DNA of 38,843 bases from Chara braunii (Eukaryota; Streptophyta; Charophyceae; Charales; Characeae). The stretch covers positions 4,160,306 to 4,199,148 of the forward strand of contig BFEA01000022.1 of the NCBI GenBank assembly GCA_003427395.1, in the 5' to 3' direction. Below, piece after piece: positions 19,843 through 29,580 of the stretch. The translations under genes were made by a program, and so were the position numbers. Position 1 is the stretch's first letter. Each line of letters begins with the position of its first letter. The notes beneath the pieces are model-generated. The model was not told the DNA's origin, ran no database searches, and saw only the letters and a list, made by a program, of their open reading frames with translations.

Positions 19843-19937
19843 GTCATGGCTGGAGTGGTGAACAGTCTTGGCTGGGCTCCGGTTCGAATCCAAGCATACC
19901 CGGAGGAGATCTGAGCCCCCCAGTACTGATCAGTAAA
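19843..19937 (+). repeat. tRNA-derived SINE-like repeat
   Basis: Box-A-like TGGCTGGAGTGG (19847-19858) and perfect box B GGTTCGAATCC (19881-19891) are followed by a tail that recurs at 19593-19629. The box spacing is about 10 bases short for a tRNA. No A tail is visible. Confidence 0.5.
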
Positions 19938-20119
19938 CATACCTGCGTAGTACGTACCATATTTGCAACCGCCGGAGTGCACCACATAAGGAACAAATCC
20001 TTTTCAAGTACAGTCGTACAGATTTTTCTTTTTGTCCGATTGACCATGAGAAATAGCCTCAAATAGGTGTCTGGGACATCAGTTTTGAGGAACTTTTGAC
20101 CGTTAGGTGCTCTTGATAC

Positions 20120-20300
20120 GTTTCTTTTTTTTTTTTTTTAATCCCACAACAAATTTTTGAAGGGGGCGCAGGTGACCACTGGTCGAGTAGTTATAGATCC
20201 GTACATCTGGGCCCAAGGCCCTCCTCCGTGCACGCATGGATTCGAACCAGCGACATCGGCCTCACGTGCCAAGTCTCTTAACCATTACAGCGGGGACGTG
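20120..20300 (-). repeat. tRNA-derived SINE with A tail
   Basis: The minus strand reads box A ATGGTTAAGAGA (about 20274-20285), box B GGTTCGAATCC (20238-20248), about 90 bp of body, and an A run (T run on plus, about 20126-20139). That is a complete short SINE layout. Acceptor-stem pairing is poor, so it is not a tRNA gene. Confidence 0.6.
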
Positions 20301-21011
20301 GTGTTCGAAAGTGGAATCATACCGGTTGTGATATCCACCTCACCCCTGAAAGGCTGTAGTGTCCAACTCGATACACACCACAATACAGACGTGGCAATTC
20401 TCGCACACTTCGCTTGAATCAGCAAGTGACCCCTACTGGTACCTAGCCCGCTCACACACATGGGTCTGTGACCCCTTTTTTTTCCTGCGAGCCAATTGCC
20501 CCCCTGCGCCGCACCGTGCGGGTGCGCTAGCTGTACGTGCACACTTTTGTGCAGAGTGTGCGCTTCTATGTATGCTACGTACCTATTGCCTACCTGAATG
20601 TTCTGAGGATGAATGCTCCCTCCTGTCCTGCCATCTCCGTGTACGGGACTACAATGTATGAATAATCTGGTTCCAGAGAGACTTGGGTGAACACCTCCAT
20701 CTGATTGATGGCAATGGAAAATTTATGAAGAGGACCATAACAGGAACCAGTCCATGAATCCAAATTCCATTAGAAAAAAGCCAACCTTGTTCCGGGAAAG
20801 GGCATACACACTAAGGGTAGGGTAAACCTCCTTTCATCTGGTACAGCCACATATTGACTTAAGGCCTCAGAAAACCACAGTGCTTCCATGCACTACCATT
20901 TCAAATACCATTTCAAAAAACCCACATACATCTACAAGCTGAAAGACCCTCCCTGGTTCATTATAGTCCTGATTCAACGTATTGTGCTTCATGCAGTCTG
21001 TGAACCTTCTT
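20301..21011. other. Intergenic, no supported feature
   Basis: I see no conserved frame, RNA or repeat boundary here. Open frames of 78-135 codons on both strands overlap one another and lack recognisable motifs. Confidence 0.6.
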
Positions 21012-21279
21012 GGGAGGGAAAAGTTATAAATCCCCCCGGCGACCAAAGCTTCTGTAGTCATTTCGCCCTCAAACGGGGCAAAGAGTGCGGCAGGCCCCAG
21101 AATGACTTTTCGTGTCATTTTTGCACCCTGGCTGGGCCGGCAATGCCTGCTGTGCAAAAATGGCGGGAAGGTGTTTTACCGGCCCAACCAGGTTGCGGCC
21201 TGCCTCACCTTTTGGCCCGTTTGGGGGTGAGTGAATACAAAGGTTTTGTCGCAGGGGGGATTTATAACTTTTCCCTTCT
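21012..21279. repeat. Foldback (hairpin) element, 268 bp
   Basis: The left arm starts GGGAGGGAAAAGTTATAAAT and the right arm, inverted, starts with GAAGGGAAAAGTTATAAAT. The arms stay alignable to the middle, where CATTTTTGCAC pairs with GTGCAAAAATG around a ~23-bp loop. Each arm is about 120-130 bp with several mismatches. Such palindromic units are typical of foldback MITEs. I could not find a convincing target duplication. Open frames across it are artefacts. Confidence 0.75.
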
Positions 21280-21493
21280 GGGATGCGCAACCTGAGAGCC
21301 CGGTCTCATCATACCGCGCGGTGAACCACCCCTCACCTGCGCCTGTCTCAAAGCTCCAGCTCTCCCTCTCTCTTGTGGGTGCGAAGTCAGCCCTTGGATA
21401 CTGAATGGAGTCTGTTAGTTTGGTGGCTGCCATCCGGCTATCTTATGCATCCATCCTCCCACAGCCCACACAGTTGCATACCTGCAAGGAGAG

Positions 21494-21567
21494 TTTTTTT
21501 TCTTTTTTGAAGTTTTTCTTTTTTCTTTTTTCTTTTTTCTTTTTTCTTTTTTCTTTTTTCTTTTTGC
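21494..21567. repeat. TTTTTTC microsatellite
   Basis: A run of TTTTTTC units with one GAAG interruption. It encodes a Lys-rich artefact on the minus strand. Confidence 0.95.
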
Positions 21568-22498
21568 TTTTTTAATTGAAGACTTTGTTTGGAAGAGGAG
21601 CTCTGGGCGCTCATGGAATCTGTCCGGAGTTTCACTTTGGACCCTTGGTGGTGAGCTATGAGGAAGATCAGTGCAGCTCAGCTTCGGCAAATCCAGGGGA
21701 GATTAGCTGGAGCCTATGGAGCCAATCGAGAGTGGGTAAGGAGGAGCACATCATGAAGATAACCCGTGTAGGTAGGATAGGAGACTCACTGCTTCCCTGG
21801 ATGCAGCTGCTGCACTTTGGGACTTCTGTACTGACGGTACTGCCCCTCAAGACATCAATTTTGAGTGAAAGGCTGCAAGTGGTTGCGGGCACTGCGAGAT
21901 TACACATACACTGTATTTTTTTTATTTTTATTTTTTATTTGAAGCACGTATGAGTTGTAGCAGGGAGCATTGTAGGATAAAGCAAAGGGAATGCACATTC
22001 AAGGAGATTTGAAATTGGATTCTTCAGTAGTTGATTAGTTTTTCTTTCTTCTTTGAAGTTTCGATAGCTCTGCTCTACTCTGGGTGCCGAAGCTTTAGAG
22101 TTCCTTTTATATCTGCACGTCGTCGGCGATACGTCCAAAGAGAGTTGCCATTAAGTTTTTTTTTTTTCTCTAATAAATAAAGGCTAGGCTAGGTCTACTA
22201 GGGGAGTGATATGAGCAGCCTCCGGAAGTAGTGTTAGTGTTGGCCGCTCCGTCTTGCCACCAAGTTAGCAGCAGCATCGCTTGCATTCAGAAAGCATGGA
22301 ATTGACTCGGGCAAAGGCCGAGATCATTCGATTCCATGAAAAAAGATGATTGACCTCATTAATTTGTGCATTGTTGTTGTTTATACTTTTTCCGTTCTCA
22401 CTTTGTTGGTTTCCAGTCAATCCCTCTGCTTGTAATTGAATCCCTTTAATTTTATAAAGGTTTAATAACTTCATTTCCTGGGAAGTTCTTGGATGAAT
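21568..22498. other. Intergenic, no firmly supported feature
   Basis: Unique-looking sequence of mixed composition, with T runs at about 21917-21940 and 22157-22170. A minus-strand open stretch (22265-22474, NQQSENGKSINNNN region) could be a third exon of the weak candidate gene at 22499-22877. Nothing else is supported. Confidence 0.4.
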
Positions 22499-22659
22499 TC
22501 AATTGGTACTAAGCAATGCTTCCTTGCAATTATTTGGTATCTGGGAAGCCTCATAATCACTCATGTCTGGCAAGCTCTGGGGGGCTGTGGCAGACCGTTT
22601 CTTTATAGTTTCACCGATATGTGACAAAATGCCACCTGGGGTGTAGTCAACTGCATGCA
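22499..22659 (-). CDS. Candidate host exon b (weak)
   Basis: On the minus strand, a pyrimidine-rich stretch ending in CTCTCAG at 22660 is followed by an open frame reading HAVDYTPGGILSHIGETIKK, then a Ser/Pro-rich end and TGA at 22499-22501. The composition (Lys/Arg, Ser, Pro, Ile, few rare residues) looks more protein-like than the surrounding noise. A GT inside GCTTAGTACC could instead splice to 22265-22440. I do not recognise the protein. It joins exon a in phase 1. It could be chance; no family motif supports it. Confidence 0.25.
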
Positions 22660-22781
22660 CTGAGAGGAAGACATGAGAAGGGCAAGCTGACAGTCAATCC
22701 GCCTGTCACAGGGGAGCAATCAATGCTGGTCAGGGATCCTTCGGCCAAACGGAAGGATGTGTGAGTGTGTATATGATGTAC

Positions 22782-22877
22782 CTGAATCTGTTGACTTGCT
22801 GGGGGAATAGGAACCGGACTGGCGCTTCCCAGAATGGACATGGAGCCAGGATGTGGCATACTGCCCACCACACGGAC
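22782..22877 (-). CDS. Candidate host exon a (weak)
   Basis: 96 bp on the minus strand between an acceptor-like CCCTGCAG and a donor CAG/GTACAT. In the frame that joins exon b it reads a Gly/Ser-rich basic peptide (WLHVHSGKRQSGSYSPSKS). All three frames are open, so openness is weak evidence. The implied intron is 122 bp (22660-22781). Sequence upstream is cut by the solo LTR at 23048, so no start can be proposed. Confidence 0.2.
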
Positions 22878-23047
22878 CTGCAGGGCCCGACCAGGCGGAA
22901 CAAGGGATAAATGAGGGCCCTCCAGGCCCTGTGTCGTTTCAGCCTAAAAGCCTAAAAACGAGGCCAATTTTAGGCCCTCTTAAAGTCGACCTGTCCTGAA
23001 ACTTAGGCGCCAGACCAGGGATAAGCGCAGGCCATTTTTAGGAGGTC

Positions 23048-24290
23048 TGCAACGACTTGCTGATTCTGTAGCCTGCAACCCGTCGACCCGAGGCTGTAAC
23101 ATAGATAGGATAGATTCGCCATTTTGTTTGGCTGAGGGCTAACCGAGAGATTTGCCTGTGGGAAAATTCGTGAGGGACATATCTGTAAATTTGGGAAAAT
23201 TGCAGGCCCGTACTAACCTGAATTTCCTACAGCTACCCTAACTGCAAATAGTAGACCCAGGCTGCCAGTAGGACAGAAGGGCCTATGGGCCTCCTATAGC
23301 TTATAGCTGGTAGGGAGAGGCCCTGGAGGCTGAACTGAATCGGTACCGGTGAATCCAGTCAGTCCGGTCTAGGTCGTGTCTAGGCTAGGGTACACTATGA
23401 ATAGGTGTAGGGAAAACTGTTCGGGGCTTTCGGCAGTTGGTACCGTGTATGTCGCGGCTGCGCAACGGATGAACTGGTGGTGGTACAACTTCAGCGTTGG
23501 GGGAGACAGACATAGCTGGACCTTCGAAGTGTCGGCCATAGATGGGACCTACGCTGTTCTCTGACAGCACACGGAGTTGTTCAGAGGCCCGGGCTATCTG
23601 AAGTCTGCTGGAGGCAAGAGAAGTTGGTGCCCTGTTGAACCCTCGTCAGCACTAGGGTGTCAGGGTGTGTGGCGCTGCAGCCATAGCTGCAACTTTCATC
23701 CTCAGAGATCATCTTTGTCAGGAGAGGTGGCGCTGCTACAGATTTCCATTCGGGAAGTCTTCTGGCACTTCATCATCATCAGAGACTGTGGCGCTGGTCT
23801 TCTTCTTTATCCTTTGAGAGGCGCTTGGCCTCAGAGGCCTGTTTCAGGGTGGCGCTTTCCTCTGGAGGCAGTATCTGGGTGGCTCTGGTTGTTTCAGGGG
23901 CTCAGGGGTAGTGATAGCACTTACTCAGAGTTGGGGAAAGAAGCGCTGCTCATTTCTGAGCAGCGCATCACAATTCTGGGGTTATTCTGACAAATTGAGA
24001 GTTTAATAAACAATGTGCATACTGTGTCCGAACTACCTTTGCTTCATTGTTTTCTGGATGTGATCTACTCGGCTTTCCTTTGTGACTGGTTGTGAGGATT
24101 CTGTGGAGTGAATTGCACTTTCAGTGTATTCTGTCATATCGCACGGTCAAGTCTTCCGCTGTGTTTCTATCTCCCAGTGCAGTGTGATACTCCCATCCTC
24201 TCCCCTTCCTTCTGTGTATGTATGGGCATACCTGGAAGTCTATGTGAGTGAGTGTTGGTCTTCTGACAACAAATAACCAGGCTCCTAACA
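23048..24290 (+). repeat. Solo LTR of family B
   Basis: Inverted copy of 15159-16412, starting TGCAACGACTTGCTG and ending GGCTCCTAACA, 1243 bp. It is followed by CCGCTCCC and not by a primer site, and no internal gypsy frame flanks it, so it behaves as a solo LTR. Flanking 5-mers (AGGTC and CCGCT) do not match, so any target duplication has decayed or one side was rearranged. AATAAA lies at 24005-24010. The ORFs within it are artefacts. Confidence 0.82.
24005..24010 (+). promoter_or_regulatory. AATAAA polyadenylation hexamer in solo LTR B
   Basis: GTTTAATAAAC context, identical to the minus-strand copy at 15438-15443. It lies about 280 bp before the LTR end. Confidence 0.5.
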
Positions 24291-24337
24291 CCGCTCCCTC
24301 CGTCATAGGCCAAACAACGGGACAAGACCAACCAGGA

Positions 24338-24415
24338 TTTCAAAACACCCTTGCCTGCAAACAAGCAATCCCGTATAACAAACCTTTCGTGCTCACCAGC
24401 GACTTTGCGTCAACT
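24338..24415 (+). pseudogene. Possible RNase H fragment of another gypsy element
   Basis: A 26-residue stretch (ACKQAIPYNKPFVLTSDFAS inside it) resembles the start of gypsy RNase H, where a hydrophobic FVL-T-D segment holds the first catalytic Asp. It does not belong to families A, B, C or E, whose equivalents read V/L-T-T-D-A-S. Similarity ends abruptly after FAST. The match is short and may be chance. Confidence 0.3.
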
Positions 24416-26248
24416 CCAGGTGAAAATAGTGTACAAGGAAAGAAAAAGAAGTCGACAAGGAAATACACAAGCTTGACCCAATGTCATCTCCCTCTCTTCT
24501 CGCCCAATATCATCTTCCTCACATCATCTCCTCCTCTTATTAACAGTAAATTATAACAATTGCAAGGAAAATGAGCGAGAGCGAAATGGCAGAAATCCAA
24601 ATTGCATCATCACATTGAAAAGCAGATAGTCGTGTGTCACACAGAAAGCAGAATGCACAACATATACACCAAATAAGAGCGAAGCAATGAACTCAAATGC
24701 CAATGTCAGCCCTTCTTGTTCCCAACATCAACAATGTATCCAATCATTTCAAATGTCCCTCTTCTCAATGGCAGCTGGCGCCCAACCACAAACCAGCGCC
24801 ACCTATTCTAGCCTACCACCTACGACGATGCAACCAGGCGAACTGCAGGGATGAATGGGAACACATCTGTCACCAATTATGTGCATGGTGAGCTGTCATG
24901 GGCGAGACACTACGTCTGAAAGGTACCAGTCTGGAGCGAAATTTGGTTGGGTCAGCAGAACTGCCAAGTTGTGATGTAGGGAACAGAGAACCAAACCAGA
25001 TGGCGGCAAAGTGACGTGGTGCCTGGCGCCTCACGACAACATTGGTGAAGTCACCTGAGCATCCAACTGAACCAATACAAAGTACCAAAAGAAAACATGG
25101 GAACCCCAGTGCACTGGAGACTATGAGTGCGTAGAAGTGAGGAAGCACCCCCAAAAAAAGGGAAAAAAAAACTAGGCTGTTTTTCCGGGCGCCCGGGCAC
25201 CCAACTTTTGCCCGGGTACACGCCCGCGCGCCCAGCCGGGCATGACCCCCGGGCAGCCCCAGCTCACAAAAAAAACAATTCAAAAAATTATGGGGACAAA
25301 ATATGTTGTGTAGAATGATACTAGAATCGCAATACAAAGGACTTTTGGCTAAGGGTCACATTAGAATTCCTCACATAATCAAGCCTATGGCGGGATGGTG
25401 CGCTAGCGCAGCAGGTGCAACACCCCTGACGGCGCGTAGGCAACGGGATCGCGTGGGCGCAACTACGGGCGTGGGTGCGCTGTGCCAGAGCTTGTTGTGG
25501 CGGTGGCGTGAGCCGAGGAAAGGCTAGGGCGCACGGGCCCCAAGGGGGAAACCGTTTCAAGGAGGCGCTACCAAGCCTCCGCGATATCCTCGTCCTGGCC
25601 GACTCTTGTCGGTATTACCCTGGATGACCGTGGTGGGATGGAGGAAGATGTGCGGTGGTCAAAGGGCAGGATCTGCTCGATGTATATACCAGAATATGGA
25701 ACCTGATCAGGGGCTTCGTCCTCTGGTTACAGATACAAAACCTTGTTTGGAGCCGTTTTGGAGGAGGAAATCAACCTTGTTTGAAGAAGTTGATTGGGCT
25801 GCTCGGCCCTTGTTATTTGCAGGGGTCGTGACATGGAGAGTGTTGTGCTGCTTGTGTTGCTGGGTGCTTTGATCAACTCACTTGCAAACGGCGGTGATGC
25901 TCCTGCAAACTACGGCAATGATGATTTGCTTGTAGGTTTGGTTTCTGCTCACGTTGCTTAGGATTGTTAGTTTTAGTTGTAGGCTTGGTTTTTCTATTCG
26001 TTAATTGTGATTGTTAAGCTCACAGTTATAGGTTACAGGGGGCTGGGTTATGGGATCTAACTAGGGTGGTTGATAATTGTGGAATCAAATTAGGGTTGTT
26101 GAGTAATTAAGCGACTGTGGATTCTTGGGATTGGGACATTGGGATCGGGATTTCGCTGTTTTCAGGGTTTTATGATGATTGATGCTGTGGTGAGGGATCT
26201 GCTTGGCCGGTGTGCCTTGCTCATCCCGACGACCGTGGCCAATGATGT
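24416..26248. other. Intergenic, no supported gene
   Basis: Unique-looking sequence. A GC-rich patch at 25185-25255 repeats GCCCGGG words. A region around 25395-25520 is rich in GCGC words. Open frames such as 25606-25872 (plus) and 24870-25337 (minus) have no recognised motif, and I leave them uncalled. Confidence 0.5.
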
Positions 26249-26329
26249 AAGGGACGCTGGGCCCGTTTCCCAGCATATATTGAAGGGAGAGAGAACTTTT
26301 TCTTTAAAAAAAAAATAAAAATAAAAAAA
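26249..26329 (+). repeat. Retroposon 3' end with conserved hairpin and A tail
   Basis: AAGGGACGCTGGGCCCGTTT then CCCAGCA (26249-26275) forms a perfect 6-bp hairpin (26256-26261 with 26269-26274). The same motif recurs at 34515-34541. An A-rich tail follows at 26306-26329. I infer a short LINE- or SINE-type 3' end. Confidence 0.4.
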
Positions 26330-26529
26330 GAATTCGTCATAGAATCGGAGATGAGAAAGAAAATAACAGAATCACACTAAGGTACCCCCCTTTAAACCTC
26401 TTTAGCCCCTGGAAAACCAATTTATAGTATTTTTCATACCCCCTCCCCCCCCCTTGACACCAACTCACACAAAAAGAAACGAGCCCGGATTTGGGGTCAT
26501 CTTGGAGAGTGCAGAAAACCAAAAAATAA

Positions 26530-26625
26530 ACTCTCTTTTTTTTTTTCCCCCACACCCGGTCAGACCCCCCGGGATTCACGCCCGGGTGCGAGAGATGGTT
26601 AACCGACCCCCCACTTTTCACCTCA
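26530..26625 (-). repeat. Possible SINE with tRNA-like T arm and A tail
   Basis: The minus strand reads GGTTAACCATCTCTCGC, then CCCGGGCGTGAATCCCGGG, a 6-bp stem with a 7-base T-loop-like sequence. A short GC-rich stretch and an A run follow (T run on plus, about 26538-26547). The box-A match is weak. Confidence 0.35.
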
Positions 26626-27063
26626 ATTTATAAGAAAATCATAAGGCCATTTCAAGCAAACTTCATACCAATGTATAGAGTGCATAGTGCCAGGTGCCCA
26701 GCCGGGCAGGACCGGCTGGGTGTGAGAATCTTCCTAGGAAAAAAAAGATGGAAGTGAAAAAGGCATGATGATGTAGTTCAGTAAGCAAATTAAATTACTC
26801 GCAATTAGTTTTTCTCATTTTCCTTTTTTCTTTTATGACAAGCAATAAGGAAAGTCTATATGCATAGTGTGACAAGGATTCACCTTACTTGTAGGAGCTT
26901 CCTGGTTATTTCCCACTGCCACCTTTGTCAGAGTGAATACATGCAGACGGCAGCCTATCCGTGTCAATTTTCGCAGCACTCGTCATGCATATTTGTTGCT
27001 GATGCGAAAATAATAATGAGCGCTGTTGCATTGTGTTGCATTCTTCTTGCATCATTGATATAG
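26626..27063. other. Intergenic, no supported feature
   Basis: No conserved frame. A ~30-bp CCAGCCGGGCAGGACCGGCTGG palindrome-like word lies at about 26698-26720 (quoted in part), of unknown meaning. Confidence 0.5.

Positions 27064-27098
<35 letters not shown>
27064..27098. repeat. TCA trinucleotide microsatellite
   Basis: An uninterrupted TCA array of about 11-12 units. It gives a poly-Met or poly-His artefact in translated frames. Confidence 0.97.
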
Positions 27099-27259
27099 TT
27101 ATTCATCACCTGCCTTGCATAGTGGGCCAACTTCTTGAACAACCTCCTCCTCGAATCTCCCCCATTTCCTTGCCTTTGAATTTTTTCGCGACTGCAAGCA
27201 ATACGCCTTTCCGTCAGACTCCCATCATTTTTCAAACAACCCGACAAAAATGTGAAGGA

Positions 27260-27312
27260 CCAGCAGCAGCAGCAGCAGGAGGAGGAGGAGAAGGAGGAGA
27301 AGGAGAAGGTGG
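27260..27312. repeat. CAG/GGA trinucleotide microsatellite
   Basis: Six CAG units pass directly into GGA/GAA repeats. The open frames across it on both strands (plus 27122-27463, minus 26906-27406) are dominated by this repeat and the TCA array. Confidence 0.95.
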
Positions 27313-28266
27313 TGATTATGACCACACACACAATTATTGTCCGTGTCTTACGACTCTGCGCGATGTTATCACAAGAGTACCCAGAGTGGGATTGGATGTA
27401 AAGCAAGTATATCAGGAGTTGACATTCGCTGCTTGCATTGCTGGCACTACACTACATAGTTAATCTCCTCAGTCACGGATTCTGAACTCTTACTTAAAAT
27501 TCTGTCCAGATGGAGATCCATTCTATGCATTGATGATCAGACTGAGGCCCAAGAGCTATGGTGGCCGTGAACTAGTTTCGGAATTAGCAATCAAATTTCG
27601 GCCCGGCTGTCCTCCACATGGCCACCCATGTAACACCTGCCCCCAAAGCAAGGACATGAGAACAAAGAAGTGCTTTGTCAAACTGAAATCCACACACTGA
27701 ATGTGGTAACAGCGTCGAAATGTGTTGCGCGAACTGAGAGACTGATACACTATCCTCGCTGCCATTGAAAAATTACTTACAATCAACTCGGATGAAGAGA
27801 CCAGAGAAGGCACAGATCATACAAGACAAACATTAGCTGTCACAGGAGTTCAAGAAAGGCAAGCTCAATGAACATCACCAGCAATGCTGAAACACGGGAG
27901 TAATGCTCATAACACCACTGAAAGGCACCTTCCATGAATGCTCGTTGATCGTAATCAAATCATTAGCTTGACTCTTCGGCAAGATTGTGTGAATGAAGTG
28001 AAGTTGCTCTTAGCTTAGTGACAGAACTGCTATAAAGTACAAAAGAGATGCTTGCAATCTGAGCAGAGAGAACACATCCCTATTTCCTGGCAAACATTCC
28101 CTCCCTAATTCCTGGCAAACATTCCCCACACCAACAGCTCAGCCTCCTCAGGAGAACATTAATGATGCAAAATTGCAAATGTGTTGTACAGATAGTGAAA
28201 CACCCCAGTCACTACCTTTTAAGCTACTTGAAGCTGATGAACACTTCCATACCTCAATTTCAAGTT
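27313..28266. other. Intergenic, no supported gene
   Basis: No motif-bearing frame. A small duplication TTCCTGGCAAACATTCCC occurs at 28084-28101 and 28109-28126. Confidence 0.5.
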
Positions 28267-29567
28267 TGTAATGACCCGCCATAATACAGACTGAGAACAC
28301 TGCTGACTTCTGAAGTTCTGTCGATGGAATGGATGCCTTGCTGAGATTCCCGCATTCTGCTGTGTTTTCTAAGTCTGTATGTGGGCGTGCCTGTTGACTT
28401 GCGTGCCTGTCTGAGTGCTTGTTGGCATGAGTGTGTGTGTGACCCGCAAGGTTACTTGCTTGTTTGGTAGGCCTGTAGGGCCGGTACTTACCTGTGGCCG
28501 TGGCATTGAGCAGCGGAAAAACACTCAAGTAGCAGGTAGGCCGGTACCTCACCCAGTAGCAGTAGATGTGCCGGGTACTTGAGGCTGAGCAGAAGAAGAC
28601 AAAGTTGGCATTTTTAGAGGCCCAGTAGCGGTAGGCTAGGGCTAGGCCGGTACCAGTCCATCCAGTCTGAGTCTAGAGCCTGTACGGGCAATATCAGAGT
28701 CTGCAATGATGTTTCCCTCCGAAAGGGAGGAGGTACCTGTTGCTTGGGAGGCCGAGCGGCCTGGAAGTCACCTCCCAGGAGGCCAGCAGGCCGCTATATC
28801 AAGAGGCCGAGGCAAGAGCTCGGCCTCATTCTTCAGTGTGCAAGTTTGGCGACACGCTGCTGGAGCGCTGGCTGGAGTGGCGCTGGGTACTACAGCGCTG
28901 CTGGGAGGAAGAAGCCGGGAGCTTCCACCTTGGCTATGGTGGAGCTCTACCGGTAGGAGGAGGAGGGAGAAGGGGACCAAGGGGGAGAGTGGCGAGGTGC
29001 CTACCTGGCTATGGTGGACATCATCTTCATCACCTTGTTAGGCGCTGCATCTGGAAGGCCCCCGTTGGGGTAGTGCCGCACCAAGGAAGCTCGGGGTAGA
29101 GTCAGGCATGGCGGTTCAGTGAGCAGCGGCATAGCTGCTTGAGCGGCAGCAACATAGCTGCTTTGGGTTGTCCTTTGGACAGGAGGCTGAAGCCTCAGTA
29201 GTCCGCCATAGCCTCGGCCTGCAATGACGAGGACGGAGAAGGGTGGCCATGGCTATGGTGGACCTCATGTTGTGCCTGCAGTAGAAGTGGGATTCGGACA
29301 TTGATTCTGGTTCAGCCATTCAACATTATTATTGTTATTTCTTGTTTGAATAAGAGGGGAGGAGATAAGGAGGAGGAGATTGGTTGGCGAAGAAGAAGAG
29401 CCTTGTCATTTGTCTATGCTGGAGTACATCATCTTCTTCTTCTTTCTTACTTCTTCTTCTTCTTCTTTCCCTCTCTCTCCTCTCAAGCTCATTCATTTCT
29501 TTTTGCAATTGGACGACATTGTACTTTCTGATGAATGCACACTTCGAAATTGGCCAGGATCGTAACA
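28267..29567 (+). repeat. 5' LTR of Ty3/gypsy element C
   Basis: It runs from TGTAATGACC to GGATCGTAACA, one base before the primer site. The ends form a short inverted pair (TGTAATGA and TGTTACGA), which is typical. A broken inverted copy (16413-17066 plus 18657-19096) covers the same stretch, which shows that both halves form one 1301-bp LTR. Inside, the 13-mer TGGCTATGGTGGA occurs at 28931, 29006 and 29250, and a CTT microsatellite lies at about 29432-29470. There is no 3' LTR in the window because the element is truncated on its right. Confidence 0.78.
28931..29262 (+). promoter_or_regulatory. Three TGGCTATGGTGGA repeats in LTR C
   Basis: The 13-mer occurs at 28931-28943, 29006-29018 and 29250-29262. 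Spaced short repeats in LTRs often act as enhancer sites. No known factor site is recognised. Confidence 0.35.
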
Positions 29568-29568
29568 T

Positions 29569-29580
29569 TGGTATCAGAGC
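29569..29580 (+). other. Primer-binding site of element C (Met-tRNA)
   Basis: TGGTATCAGAGC, a perfect match to the plant initiator-Met-tRNA primer site, one base after the LTR end. It fixes orientation and LTR boundary. Confidence 0.93.

Noticed and set aside
19295-19893. Tyr/His/Cys/Met-rich open frames up to 218 codons
   Set aside because: They are translations of the CATA microsatellite and N-containing sequence.
25606-25872. 88-codon open frame with Cys/Trp-rich end
   Set aside because: No recognisable domain, no splice or UTR support, and composition close to surrounding non-coding sequence.
27122-27463. 113-codon open frame on the plus strand, with a longer one on the minus strand across the same DNA
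   Set aside because: Both are dominated by CAG/GGA and TCA microsatellites; openness follows from repeat composition and no motif is present.
28702-29567. LTR C starting at TGCAATGATG (28702) with a separate repeat before it
   Set aside because: The interrupted inverted copy shows that the two parts were contiguous, and TGTAATGA/TCGTAACA gives better matched ends, so I use 28267-29567 as one LTR.
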